Part shown: one piece after another, positions 32,210 through 42,300 of the stretch | Position numbering within the stretch: position 1 is the stretch's first letter | Layout: every line of letters starts with the position of its first letter | NCBI GenBank assembly: GCA_016711325.1 | Contig: JADJTH010000008.1 | Location: 806,001 to 870,000 of the forward strand | Direction: 5' to 3' | Length of the DNA: 64,000 nt | DNA from: Nigerium sp. | Lineage (GTDB): Bacteria > Actinomycetota > Actinomycetes > Propionibacteriales > Propionibacteriaceae | Notes under the pieces: model-generated | Seen by the model: only the letters and a program-made list of their open reading frames with translations | Databases searched by the model: none | Told to the model about the DNA's origin: nothing | Made by a program: the position numbers and the translations under genes

Positions 32210-32422
32210 CTACTTGTTCTTGTTGCCGTAGCGCTTCTGGAAGCGAGCGACGCGACCGCCGGTGTCGAGGATCTTCTGCTTGCCGGTGTAGAACGGATGG
32301 CACGCCGCGCACACCTCGGCGCGGATCGATCCCGACTTGGCCGTGGACCGCGTGACAAACGTGTTGCCGCAGGTGCAGGTCACCTGGGTCTCCACGTAAT
32401 CGGGGTGAATACCCTGCTTCAT
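32210..32422 (-). CDS. rpmE: 50S ribosomal protein L31 (zinc-binding form)
   Basis: 70-residue L31. It keeps four cysteines, CTC near residues 16-18 and CAAC at 38-41, so it is the zinc-containing C+ form rather than the zinc-free paralogue made under zinc starvation. It also has MKQGIHPDY at the N-terminus and HPFYTGKQKILDTGGRVARFQKRYG. ATG at 32422. Confidence 0.96.
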   Translation of the reverse strand: MKQGIHPDYVETQVTCTCGNTFVTRSTAKSGSIRAEVCAACHPFYTGKQKILDTGGRVARFQKRYGNKNK

Positions 32423-32552
32423 GAACGTCTCCTCGTAAGAAAGTGAGCACCGGGTCGCCCGACGATTCTCAGGCGGGCCATGGGGCCCGGGCGTGGACCG
32501 GCACCGGCGCACCATTATGCCGCGCACACCCCGACATCCCAAACCTGCCACG

Positions 32553-32584
32553 CCGTGGATGGCGCCGTCCGGCGCCATCCACGG
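32553..32584 (-). terminator. Terminator after rho
   Basis: A perfect 14 bp stem: CCGTGGATGGCGCC, loop GTCC, then its complement. It begins 9 bp beyond the rho stop on the minus strand. Confidence 0.75.
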
Positions 32585-32592
32585 TTGGCGCT

Positions 32593-34323
32593 TCAGTCCT
32601 GCGACGGCGTCGTGCGGCTGATGACATGCAGGAACTCGAGGTTCGTCTGGGTCTTCTTCAACCGGTTGATCAGCATCTCGAGCGCGGCCTGATCGTCGAG
32701 GCCCGACAGCACGCGGCGCAGCTTCCAGATGATCGCGAGCTCCTCGCGGGTCATCAGCTGTTCCTCGCGGCGAGTGCCGGACGCGACCGCGTCGATGGCC
32801 GGGAAGATGCGCTTGTCGGCCATCTCGCGGCGCAGGCGCAGCTCCATGTTGCCGGTGCCCTTGAACTCCTCGAAGATCACCTCGTCCATCTTCGAGCCGG
32901 TCTCGATGAGCGCGGTCGCCAGGATCGTCAGCGAGCCGCCGTGCTCGACGTTGCGCGCGGCGCCGAAGAACTTCTTCGGCGGGTAGAGCGCGGCCGAGTC
33001 GACGCCGCCGGACAGGATGCGCCCGGATGCCGGCGCCGCCAGGTTGTACGCGCGCGACAGGCGGGTGATGCCGTCCAGCAACACGACGACGTCGTAGCCC
33101 AGCTCGACCAGGCGCTTGGCGCGCTCGATGGCCAGCTCGGCGACGGTGGTGTGGTCGTCGGCGGGACGGTCGAAGGTGGACGCGATGACCTCGCCCTTGA
33201 CCGAACGCTGGAAGTCGGTGACCTCCTCGGGCCGCTCGTCGACCAGCACCACCATGAGGTGCACCTCGGGATTGTTGGCCACGATCGAGTTCGCGATCGA
33301 CTGCATCACCATCGTCTTGCCGGCCTTGGGCGGCGACACGATCAGGCCGCGCTGGCCCTTGCCGATCGGGGCGACCAGGTCGATGATGCGGCCGGTCATG
33401 TTGGTGGGGGTGGTCTCGAGGCGGAACCGCTCCTGCGGGTACAGCGGCGTGAGCTTGTTGAACTCGGGGCGCTCCTTCGCCTGGGCCGGATCGGCGCCGT
33501 TGATCGTCTCCACGCGGACGAGCGGGCTGTACTTCTGCCGCTCCCCGTCGCGCTGAGCACGCATGGTGCCGGTGACGATGTCGCCCTTGCGCAGGCCCCA
33601 CTTCTTCACCATCGACAGCGAGACGTACGCGTCGCCGGGACCGGGCAGGTAGCCGGACGCCCGCACGAACGCGTAGTTGTCGAGCACGTCGAGGATGCCG
33701 GACACCGGCGTGAGGACGTCTCCGTCGCTCACGGTGGGCTCCGCCTCCATCCCTGCCAGGTTGCCGCCGCCACCGCCGCCACCGCTGCGGTTGGGCCGGC
33801 GGTTGTTGTTGCGGTCGCGATTGCGGCGGCGCCGGTTGCGGCGTCCACCGGGGCCGTCGTCGTCGAAGGAGGACGAGTCGTGGCGCGGTGCCGGCTCGGC
33901 GACCGGCTCGGGTGCGGCCTCCGCGGCGCGCTCGCGGGTCTCGCCGGCATCCGCCCCGCGCTGGCGCCCGCGGCTGCGCCGGGGCGCGTCCGCTTCGAGC
34001 GCCGCGAGCCGTGCGGCGACGCCGTCGGCCCCGGCCGGCGCGCCCTGATCCTCATCGCGGGCGGCCCGCTCGTCGCGCGGCGCGTCCGGGGCGGGCGTAC
34101 GCTCCCCGCGCTGGTCGGACGGCTCCTCGCGCGGCGCGCGCTCCGTCCGGGGCCGGTCCTGGCTGGTGGCCTGCGCGGCGCCGGACGCCGAGGGCGCGTG
34201 GCCGGATTGGGCGGCGTGGATGGCAGCGACGAGATCCGCCTTGCGCAGGCCGGCGGACTTGACCCCGAGCGAGCTGGCGACCTTCTTCAGGTCCGGCAGG
34301 AGCATCGAGTCGATGTTGGTCAC
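32593..34323 (-). CDS. rho: Transcription termination factor Rho
   Basis: Hexameric RNA helicase that ends transcription. The 576-residue protein is long because of an actinobacterial insert of about 190 residues, rich in Arg, Gly, Asn and acidic residues (for example RRNRRRRNRDRNNNRRPNR and a run of Gly). The insert lies between the N-terminal SAP-like helix bundle (MLLPDLKKVASSLGVKSAGL) and the RNA-binding fold. The motor has Walker A SPPKAGKTMVMQS and DEVIFEEFKGTGNMEL. In other actinobacteria such inserts add RNA binding. The GTG start at 34323 follows a leader of about 165 nt. Confidence 0.96.
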   Translation of the reverse strand: MTNIDSMLLPDLKKVASSLGVKSAGLRKADLVAAIHAAQSGHAPSASGAAQATSQDRPRTERAPREEPSDQRGERTPAPDAPRDERAARDEDQGAPAGADGVAARLAALEADAPRRSRGRQRGADAGETRERAAEAAPEPVAEPAPRHDSSSFDDDGPGGRRNRRRRNRDRNNNRRPNRSGGGGGGGNLAGMEAEPTVSDGDVLTPVSGILDVLDNYAFVRASGYLPGPGDAYVSLSMVKKWGLRKGDIVTGTMRAQRDGERQKYSPLVRVETINGADPAQAKERPEFNKLTPLYPQERFRLETTPTNMTGRIIDLVAPIGKGQRGLIVSPPKAGKTMVMQSIANSIVANNPEVHLMVVLVDERPEEVTDFQRSVKGEVIASTFDRPADDHTTVAELAIERAKRLVELGYDVVVLLDGITRLSRAYNLAAPASGRILSGGVDSAALYPPKKFFGAARNVEHGGSLTILATALIETGSKMDEVIFEEFKGTGNMELRLRREMADKRIFPAIDAVASGTRREEQLMTREELAIIWKLRRVLSGLDDQAALEMLINRLKKTQTNLEFLHVISRTTPSQD

Positions 34324-34490
34324 GAAGGTCCTCTCATGGTCCCCAGCACGGCACCGTGCCGGGCGGGGTGGGCTGCATGATCACGCGATGCAAGGCGCTG
34401 GCAAGCAAGCCGAGTGTGAAGGAGCAGACAGATGCCGGAGGAATCCGGCCGCCCGGTCTGCGCAGGCGCACCACGGTCGACGACCGTGTT

Positions 34491-34517
34491 TCTATCAATG
34501 TAGCACGCCCGGCGCAA
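34491..34517 (-). promoter_or_regulatory. Candidate promoter of rho
   Basis: On the minus strand TTGCGC (34512-34517) and GATAGA (34491-34496) lie 15 bp apart. The spacing is short, so the call is weak. The predicted leader includes a 7 bp hairpin, CACGGTC/GACCGTG (34472-34488). Confidence 0.25.
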
Positions 34518-35721
34518 GTGCGGTCGACTCCCCATGCCGCCGTCGGGCGAGTACGCCGCACAGCACGACGAAGGCGATGCCCGCGACGACACCGATGTTC
34601 ACCACGATCTGGTTGCCCAACGAGTAGGTGAGCTCGACCCCGTCACCGCCGGGCAGCTGCTTGAACGGCGCGTGCAGCGTCCACACGCCGTACAGCAGGC
34701 CGAGCACGCGCACGCTGGTGGCCAGCTCGCGGCCCTGGACGAGGACGATCACGAGCGGGACGATCCACACGTAGTGGTGCGACCAACTGATCGGGGATGC
34801 CAGCAGGCTGGTCAACCCGGCCACGCAGATCGCCAGGCGCTCCTGCCCCGCACGGTGAACGAGCACCGCGGCCGCGATCCCCAGCACCGCCATGGCCGCG
34901 CTGGCCAGCAGGCCGCCGCGCGAGAGTTCACCGAACAGGCGGCCCCACACTCCCATGATCGACTGGTTGGTCTTGAAGATGATGCCCGAGTTGATGCCGG
35001 AGTCCCCCGACACCAGCCCGCCCCAGTAGTGCAGCGAGGCCGTCGGGACCACCAGGAATCCCAGCCCGGTCGCACCCAGGAACGTGCCGAAGGCCACCAG
35101 GCCGGGCCGACGGCGTCCGGCGAAGAACTGATAGGCGGCCACCGTCGCGGGGGTGAGCTTGACCGCGGCCGCAAGGCCGATCAGCGTGCCCTCGGGCAGC
35201 AACCGGCGAGGAAAGACACGGCGTCCGGGCATCGAATCGAGCACCGCGGCGGCGACCAACAGCACGCCGAGCTGCCCGAAGCCGAGCGTCTCGCGGACGG
35301 GCTCCGCGAGCCAGACCGCCGCCGCCGTGGCCACCGACAGCACCCACCCTCTCAACCCGAGCCGGTAGAGCATGGCCATCAACAGCGCGACGGTCAGCAC
35401 GATCCAGCCTGCCTGGGCGGCGCCCAGCGGCACCCACGCCAACGGAATGGTGAACAGCGCCGCGAACGGCGGGTAGATCCACGGCAGGCCCTCGGCGGCG
35501 TAGAAGTCGCCGCCCTGCAGGATCACCGTTCCCGTGCGCCGATAGACGTCGAGGTCGATCATCCCCGGCGCCCACGGATCGAACGATCCGCCCGCGATCG
35601 TGGTGGCCCCCGCCCACAAGCCCGCGACCAGGGGCGGCAAGAACAGCACCAGCGCCCCCAGCAACGAGCGTAGCGTGAGCGGCGAAGGCCGACCCCGGGA
35701 CGCGGCGACGTCAGCCGACAC
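34495..35721 (-). CDS. GT87-family polyprenol-phosphate-mannose-type mannosyltransferase
   Basis: 408-residue integral membrane protein of the DUF2029/GT87 type, whose actinobacterial members add mannose from polyprenyl-phosphate-mannose to envelope lipids or lipoglycans. There are about ten membrane helices. The first extracytoplasmic loop carries the acidic motif MIDLDVYRRTG and FYAAEGLPWIYPPFA, typical for GT-C catalytic sites, and later SWSHHYVWIVPL. The acceptor is unknown. Its GTG start overlaps thrH by 11 bp, so it is the last gene of lysA-hom-thrH-GT87. The TAG-free C-terminus is charged. Confidence 0.78.
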   Translation of the reverse strand: MSADVAASRGRPSPLTLRSLLGALVLFLPPLVAGLWAGATTIAGGSFDPWAPGMIDLDVYRRTGTVILQGGDFYAAEGLPWIYPPFAALFTIPLAWVPLGAAQAGWIVLTVALLMAMLYRLGLRGWVLSVATAAAVWLAEPVRETLGFGQLGVLLVAAAVLDSMPGRRVFPRRLLPEGTLIGLAAAVKLTPATVAAYQFFAGRRRPGLVAFGTFLGATGLGFLVVPTASLHYWGGLVSGDSGINSGIIFKTNQSIMGVWGRLFGELSRGGLLASAAMAVLGIAAAVLVHRAGQERLAICVAGLTSLLASPISWSHHYVWIVPLVIVLVQGRELATSVRVLGLLYGVWTLHAPFKQLPGGDGVELTYSLGNQIVVNIGVVAGIAFVVLCGVLARRRHGESTALAPGVLH

Positions 35722-36319
35722 GCTCGGCCGCCCGGGCGAACTCGGCGCGCAGGTCGTCGTAGTCCCGCGCGACGGGGAACTGCGGGAACGCCGCGACCAC
35801 GCTGTCGGGAGGCGAGAACAGGATGCCGGCCTCGGCCTGGGCGAGCATCCCGGTGTCGTTGTAGGAGTCGCCGGTGGCGACGACCCGCAGGTTGAGTGAC
35901 TGCAGCGCGGACACCGCCTTGGTCTTCTGGTCGTGCTGGCGCAGCGTGTAGCCGACGATGCGGTCGCCGGCGATCTCGAGGTTGTGGCACAGCAGCGTGG
36001 GATGCCCGAGGTGCGCCATCAGCGGCATGCCGAACTGGTAGAACGTGTCGGACAGGATCACGACCTGAAAACGCTCGCGGAGCCAGCCCAGGAACTCGGC
36101 GGCCCCCGGCAGCGGCCCCATCGACGCGATCACCTCCTGGATCTGCGACAACCGGACGCCGTGGGCGTCCAGCACGCGCAGACGATGGGTCATCAGTTCG
36201 TCGTAGTCGGCGATGTCGCGCGTCGTCAGCCGCAACGCGTCGATACCGGTGCGTTCGGCGACGTTGATCCAGATCTCGGGGACCAGGACGCCTTCCAGAT
36301 CCAGGCAGGCCACGAGCAT
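35711..36319 (-). CDS. thrH: ThrH-type phosphoserine phosphatase / homoserine kinase
   Basis: 202-residue HAD-superfamily protein of the ThrH type, which in Pseudomonas has phosphoserine phosphatase activity and can form phosphohomoserine. Motif I is DLEGVLVPEIW (nucleophile Asp with the Glu variant characteristic of ThrH), motif II is ILSDTFYQF, the lysine is in HDQKTKAV, and motif III is ATGDSYNDTGML. The ATG at 36319 is separated from the hom stop by a single base, so translation is coupled to homoserine dehydrogenase. That suggests a role in threonine rather than, or as well as, serine synthesis. Confidence 0.88.
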   Translation of the reverse strand: MLVACLDLEGVLVPEIWINVAERTGIDALRLTTRDIADYDELMTHRLRVLDAHGVRLSQIQEVIASMGPLPGAAEFLGWLRERFQVVILSDTFYQFGMPLMAHLGHPTLLCHNLEIAGDRIVGYTLRQHDQKTKAVSALQSLNLRVVATGDSYNDTGMLAQAEAGILFSPPDSVVAAFPQFPVARDYDDLRAEFARAAERVG

Positions 36320-36320
36320 G

Positions 36321-37622
36321 TCAGGCTCCCTCCACCCGCAGGACGCGGACCGCATCGCTGAGATCGCCGCCCGCCCGCATCCGTTCGACGGCGCCGCGCA
36401 CGCTGGCGTCCGCGGCCTCGTGGGTGGTGATACCCAGGCGGGCGGTGGCGTCGTCGTCGGCGCTCTGCTCCTGGAGGACGGCGGCGATCGAGACGCCGTG
36501 CGCCGCCATCGCCTCGGCGATCCGCGCGAGGACGCCCGGCTCGTCACGGACGGTCAGGGCGAGGTAGTAACGCGAGGTCACCTGGCCGGGATCGGTGATG
36601 CCCGGGCTGGTGTAGGCCGACTCGCCGTACGACGCGACGCCGCGGACGCGGTTGCGTGCCGCGGTCACCACGTCGCCGAGCACCGCCGAAGCGGTCGGCG
36701 TGCCGCCCGCGCCGGGGCCCATGAACATCAGGCGTCCGGCATTGACCGATTCGATGAAGACGGCGTTGTAGGCGCCGTGAATGCCGCCCAGCGGGTGCTC
36801 GCGCGGCACCATCGTCGGGTGGACGCCGACCGCGACGGTGCCGTCGGCCGAGATGGAGCACTGCGCCAGCAGCTTCACGACGCAGCCCATGCGCTCCGCC
36901 GCCCGGATGTCGTCGCCGGTGACCGCGCTGATGCCCTCGGTGTCGACATCGTCGAGGTGGACGCGGGTGTGGAACGCCAGCGAGGCGAGGATCGCGGCCT
37001 TCGCGGCGGCGTCGTGCCCGTCGACGTCCGCCGTGGGGTCGGCTTCGGCGTAGCCGAGCCGCTGCGCCTCGGCGAGAGCCTTCTCGAAGCTCCACCCCTG
37101 CGAGTGCATCTGGTCGAGGATGTAGTTGGTGGTGCCGTTCACGATGCCCTTGACCACGGTCACCTCGTCGCCGACCAGCGATTCCCGCAGCGGTCGGATG
37201 ATCGGGATGGCGCCCGCGACGGCCGCCTCGTAGTAGACGTCGACGTCGGCGGATCGCGCCGCGTCGAACACCTCCGCCCCGTGCTGGGCGAGCAGCGCCT
37301 TGTTGGCGGTGACCACGGACTTGCCGGTCTCGATCGCGGCCAGGATCAGCTCACGCGCCGGCGCGATACCACCGATCACCTCGACGACGAGGTCGACGTC
37401 GGCGCGTCGCACGAGGGCGTCCAGGTCGGTCGTGAACAGCGCCGCGTCGAGGCCGGGACGCTCGACGACGCGCCGGACGCCGATGCCCACCAACTCGAGG
37501 CGGCGTCCGACCCGCGCCTGCAGATCGTCGGCCTGCTCCACCAGGATCCGGGCGACCTGTGAGCCCACGACGCCGCACCCGAGCAGGGCCACGCGCACAC
37601 GGGAATCCCCAACAGTCATCAT
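36321..37622 (-). CDS. hom: Homoserine dehydrogenase
   Basis: Reduces aspartate semialdehyde to homoserine. The 433-residue protein has the Rossmann motif LLGCGVVGSQVARIL, VEVIGGIAPA, the catalytic segment GIVNGTTNYILDQM, and the substrate-site lysine in DGHDAAAKAAIL. It ends with an ACT domain (ALTVRDEPGVLARIAEAMAAHGVSIAAVLQ) for threonine feedback. The start is ATG 37622, with ATG 37619 as alternative. It lies 16 bp after lysA and 1 bp before thrH. Confidence 0.95.
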   Translation of the reverse strand: MMTVGDSRVRVALLGCGVVGSQVARILVEQADDLQARVGRRLELVGIGVRRVVERPGLDAALFTTDLDALVRRADVDLVVEVIGGIAPARELILAAIETGKSVVTANKALLAQHGAEVFDAARSADVDVYYEAAVAGAIPIIRPLRESLVGDEVTVVKGIVNGTTNYILDQMHSQGWSFEKALAEAQRLGYAEADPTADVDGHDAAAKAAILASLAFHTRVHLDDVDTEGISAVTGDDIRAAERMGCVVKLLAQCSISADGTVAVGVHPTMVPREHPLGGIHGAYNAVFIESVNAGRLMFMGPGAGGTPTASAVLGDVVTAARNRVRGVASYGESAYTSPGITDPGQVTSRYYLALTVRDEPGVLARIAEAMAAHGVSIAAVLQEQSADDDATARLGITTHEAADASVRGAVERMRAGGDLSDAVRVLRVEGA

Positions 37623-37638
37623 GGAAGGTTCGTCCTCG

Positions 37639-39051
37639 CTATTCGAGATCCAGGCCGGCGTCCAGCGCCAGCAGGTCGTCCAGCGTCTCACGCCGGATCA
37701 TCGGGGTCAGCCTACCGTCCCGCACCGCGAGCACCGGCGGGCGGGGGGTGTGGTTGTAGTTGCTCGCCATCGACCGGCTGTAGGCGCCCGACGCGGGCAC
37801 CGCGATGATGTCCCCCACCGCGATGTCGCCGGGCAGGAAGACGTCGCGCACCAGGATGTCGCCGCCCTCACAATGCAGGCCGACCACCCGCGCCAGGACC
37901 GGCGCGGCGTCCGAGACCCGGTTGGCGAGAACGGCCGAATACTCCGCCGCGTACAGCGCCGGGCGGATGTTGTCGCTCATGCCGCCGTCGACGCTCACGT
38001 AGCGGCGCACATGGCCGCCGCCCAGTTCCACGTCCTTGGTGGTGCCGACCGTGTAGAGCGCGGTTCCGGGCGGGCCGGAAATGGCTCGCCCGGGCTCGAT
38101 CGACAGGGCCGGGCGCTCGAGGCCGAACCCGCGGCACTCGTGCTCGACGATCTCGTCCAGGCCGCGCGCGAGGTCGTAGGCGCTCGCCGGGGAGTCGTCG
38201 ATCGTGTAGGCGATGCCGAAACCACCGCCCAGATCCAGCTCGGGCAACGCGACGCCCGTGGCCTCCTTGAACTGGCTCATCAGCTTGAGCGTGCGCCGGG
38301 CGGCCACCTCGAAACCGTTGGTGTCGAAGATCTGGCTGCCGATGTGGCTATGGATGCCCAGCAGGTCGAGCCGGGCGCTGCCGTGGCAGCGGACCATCGC
38401 CACCAGCGCCTGTCCGCCCGCGATCGAGAATCCGAACTTCTGGTCTTCGTGGGCCGTCGCGATGTACTCGTGGGTGTGGGCTTCGACGCCGGTCGTCACG
38501 CGTATCAGCACCTGGGCGCGGACGCCGAGTTCGTCGGTGAGCCGCTCCAGGCGGACGATCTCGTCGGACGAGTCGACGATGATGCGCCCGACACCGCTCA
38601 TCAGCGCCAGCCGGAGCAGGTCGTCGGATTTGTTGTTGCCGTGCAGGCCGATCCGCGCGGGATCGAAGCCGGCGCGCAGCCCGACGGTGAGCTCGCCGAG
38701 GCTGCAGACGTCGAGGCTGAGGCCCTCCTCGTCGACCCAGCGGGCGACCGTGCCGCACAGGAAGCTCTTTCCGGCGTAGTAGACCTTCCAGCCCACGAAC
38801 GCCTCGCGCCAGCTGAGCGCGCGAGCGCGAAAGTCGACCTCGTCGACGATGTAGGCGGGAGTTCCGGTCGCGGCGACGATGTCGCCGACGGCCATCCCGC
38901 CGAGGTGGAGCTCACCGTCGCCGATCCGTGCCGCGGAGCCGCTCCACAAGCCGTTCTCGAGCGCGTTGGCGTCCGCGGGCTTCACCAGCCACACGGGGGC
39001 GGCGGACGTGGCGTCCGCGTGGATCGAGCCGGCCACATGCATTCGAGTCAC
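37639..39051 (-). CDS. lysA: Diaminopimelate decarboxylase
   Basis: PLP enzyme of the last step of lysine synthesis. The 470-residue protein has the PLP lysine in VYYAGKSFLC, HGNNKSDD, the phosphate-binding GGGFGI, SIEPGRAI, and the active-site CEGGD (CESGD is more usual). It starts with GTG at 39051. It is the first gene of lysA-hom-thrH-GT87. In many actinobacteria argS precedes lysA; here a tRNA-Arg gene lies divergently upstream and no argS is present. Confidence 0.94.
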   Translation of the reverse strand: MTRMHVAGSIHADATSAAPVWLVKPADANALENGLWSGSAARIGDGELHLGGMAVGDIVAATGTPAYIVDEVDFRARALSWREAFVGWKVYYAGKSFLCGTVARWVDEEGLSLDVCSLGELTVGLRAGFDPARIGLHGNNKSDDLLRLALMSGVGRIIVDSSDEIVRLERLTDELGVRAQVLIRVTTGVEAHTHEYIATAHEDQKFGFSIAGGQALVAMVRCHGSARLDLLGIHSHIGSQIFDTNGFEVAARRTLKLMSQFKEATGVALPELDLGGGFGIAYTIDDSPASAYDLARGLDEIVEHECRGFGLERPALSIEPGRAISGPPGTALYTVGTTKDVELGGGHVRRYVSVDGGMSDNIRPALYAAEYSAVLANRVSDAAPVLARVVGLHCEGGDILVRDVFLPGDIAVGDIIAVPASGAYSRSMASNYNHTPRPPVLAVRDGRLTPMIRRETLDDLLALDAGLDLE

Positions 39052-39164
39052 GGCGCCCTACTGTGCCAGAACCGCGCTCCCGTGCACGGACGCCGCCAGC
39101 GTGCGGACTGCCGTCGGTGTGCCAGGTCGGGCGTGGCGGTGGTATTGTTCCGCTCGGTCCATTG

Positions 39165-39239
39165 GCCCCCATAGCTCAGGGGATAGAGCACCGCCCTCCG
39201 GAGGCGGGTGCGCAGGTTCGAATCCTGCTGGGGGCGCCA
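39165..39239 (+). tRNA. tRNA-Arg (anticodon CCG)
   Basis: A complete cloverleaf with encoded CCA. The acceptor GCCCCCA pairs with TGGGGGC, and the discriminator is G. The anticodon stem CCGCC/GGCGG encloses loop CTCCGGA, so the anticodon is CCG, which reads CGG, a common codon in this GC-rich genome. The T loop is TTCGAAT. It lies between lysA and kgd; TATTGT at about 39143 may be its -10 box. Confidence 0.95.
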
Positions 39240-39357
39240 CCTGAAGGCCCAGCCGCGCCGCGCTTCGCAGTTCGTCGGCAGAGACATTCCTCGCTACCAT
39301 CGAGAAGGCGGTCGTGAGCGCGAATCGCCGGTTCACAGCGGACGGAAGAAGGCGATT

Positions 39358-42300
39358 GTGGCAACGGGGCCCGACATGAACTCCCACGACGATCTCTCCA
39401 ACTTCGGGGCCAACGACTGGCTCATCGACGAGATGCGGGAGGCCTACCACAAGGATCCTTCCTCGCTCGATCCGGCCTGGCGCACCTTCTTCGAGCAACG
39501 CGAGGCCCCGAAGGCACCTCCCGCGCCGCCGGCCGCGGCCGCTCCTGCCGCCCCGGCACCGGTGGCCGTCCCGACACCGGTGGCCGTCCCGACACCGGTG
39601 CCCGCCGCGGCACCCATCGCCGCCAGCGCTCCGGTGGCACCGGTCACCCCGCCCGAGGCAGCCACCTCCCGGACGGACGAGCCCGCCAGATCCGCCGTCA
39701 GCGTGACCCGCCCCGAGGAGGCGTCCGCTTCAGTCGCCGCCAGGGGCCCGCGCAACCCCGGCCAGTCCGGCGGCCTCTCCGCCAACCGCCCGGTGTCCTC
39801 CCGGAAGATCACCCACACCGAACCCACCAAGACGCCCATGCGCGGCGCGCCCATGCGCACGGCGAGGAACATGGACGCCTCGCTCAGCATGCCGACCGCC
39901 ACGTCGGTGCGCAGCGTCCCGATGAAGCTGGTCATCGACCAGCGCGAGGTGATCAACAACCATCTGGCGCGCACCACGGGCGGAAAGATCTCGTTCACCC
40001 ACATCCTGGGCTACGCGATGGTCCGGGCACTCACGATGGTGCCCGACATGAACAACTCCTACGACGAGGTCAACGGCAAACCGACCCTGGTGACACCGCA
40101 TCAGGTCAACCTGGGGCTGGCGATCGACCTGCCCAAGCCCGACGGCACGCGGCAGCTGCTCGTTCCGAACATCAAGGGCGCCGACCAGCTCAACTTCCGC
40201 GAGTTCTGGCAGGCGTACGAAGCCATGGTCAAGCGGGCCCGCAACAACGAGTTGACCGTCGACGACTTCGCCGGCACGACCGCCTCCCTCACCAACCCGG
40301 GCGGCATCGGCACCAACCACTCGGTGCCGCGCCTCATGGCCGGCCAGGGCGTCATCCTGGGCGTCGGCTCGATCGACTTCCCGCCGGAGTTCCAGGCGGC
40401 GTCCGATCAGCGCATCCGCGAACTCGGCGTGTCGAAGATCACCACGCTCACCTCCACCTACGACCACCGCGTGATCCAGGGCGCCACGTCAGGCCAGTTC
40501 CTCAAGGTGATGCACGAACTGATCATCGGCCAGCACGGGTTCTTCGACGACATCTACCTGTCGTTGCGTGTCCCCTACCTGCCGCTGCGGTGGACGTCCG
40601 ACGATTCGGCACACCGCTCCTACGAGCTCGCCAAGGGCACCCGCGTCATCCAGTTGATCAACGCGTTCCGCAACTGGGGCCACCTGATGGCCGACATCGA
40701 CCCGTTGGAGTACAAGCAACGCAGCCATCCCGAGCTGGAGCTCGAGGCCCACGGCCTGAGCATCTGGGACCTGGAGCGCGAGTTCCCCGTCGGCAAGTTC
40801 GGTGGCCACGAGAAGGAGACGATGCAGCTCAAGGCCGTCCTGTCGCAGCTGCGCACGGCCTACTGCGGTCACGTGGGTGTCGAGTACATGCACATCCCCG
40901 ACACCGAGCAGCGCGCCTGGCTGGAGAGCTACTTCGAGGGCGAGCTCAAACGCTGGGACCGCGAGGAACACCTGCGGATCCTCGACCGCCTGCACGAGTC
41001 CGAGATCTTCGAGACCTTCTTGCAGACCAAGTTCCTCGGCCAGAAGCGCTTCTCTCTGGAGGGCGCCGAGTCGACCATCGTCATGCTCGACGAGATCTGC
41101 GACATGGCAGCCAACGAGCAGCTCGACGAGGTGACCATCGGCATGCCGCATCGCGGACGCCTCAACGTGCTGGCGAACATCGTCGGAAAGAGCTATAGCC
41201 AGATCTTCCGCGAGTTCGAGGGATCCATCGATCCGCACCAGACGATGGGGACCGGCGACGTCAAGTACCACCTCGGCGCCGAGGGCGAGTTCACCTCGCT
41301 GGCCGGACGCACCATCAAGACGTCGGTCGCCGCCAACCCCAGCCACCTCGAGGCCGTGAACCCGGTCGTGGAGGGTATCGCGCGCGCCAAGATGGACGCG
41401 GCGGGCACTCTCGAGGAGGCGCCGGTGCTTCCCGTGCTGCTGCACGGCGACGCGTCGTTCTCCGGCCAGGGCGTGGTGTACGAGACGCTCCAGATGAGCC
41501 AGCTGCGCGGGTACAAGACCGGCGGGACGATCCACATCGTGGTCAACAACCAGGTCGGTTTCACCACGGCCCCCACCGAGTCGCGGTCGTCGATCTATTG
41601 CACCGATCTCGCCAAGGCGATCCAGGCACCGATCCTCCACGTGAACGGCGACGATCCCGAAGCGGTCGCCCGCGTCGGACGCCTCGCGTTCCAGTACCGG
41701 CAGCGGTTCCACCGCGATGTCGTCATCGACCTGGTGACCTACCGCCGCCGTGGCCACAACGAAGGTGACGATCCGAGCTTCACCCAGCCCAACATGTACG
41801 ACCTCATCGAGCAGAAGCGCTCGGTGCGCCGCATCTACACCGAGGCGCTCATCGGGCGCGGCGACATCTCCGACGACGACGCCACGGCCGTGGCCGAGCG
41901 GTTCCGCTCGCGCCTGGAGGGAGTCTTCAAGGAGGTCAAGGCGGACGCCAGCAAGGACGCCGACTACACACGGGTCCCGTTCTATCCGGCCAAGCTCGGC
42001 AAGGACCAGGGCACCGGCATCACCCGCGAGGTGATGGAGAAGATCGCGAAGGCGCAGGTCACCTATCCCGAGGGATTCAGCGTGCACCCGAAGGTGGCCC
42101 CGCAGATGCAGCGCCGTGCCGACGCGATCGCCAACGGCCCCATCGACTGGGCCACCGGCGAACTACTCGCCTTCGGCTCGTTGCTCCTCGAGGGACGCAC
42201 CGTGCGGCTCACCGGTCAGGACAGCCGCCGCGGCACCTTCAGTCAGCGGTTCGCCGCAGTGGTCGACCGGGTCACGAACGAGGAGTTCGTGCCGCTGAAG

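Noticed and set aside
39052..39164. An argS gene or a leader-peptide attenuator upstream of lysA
   Set aside because: The 113 bp gap is too short for argS, and I see no arginine- or lysine-rich leader peptide or paired hairpins.
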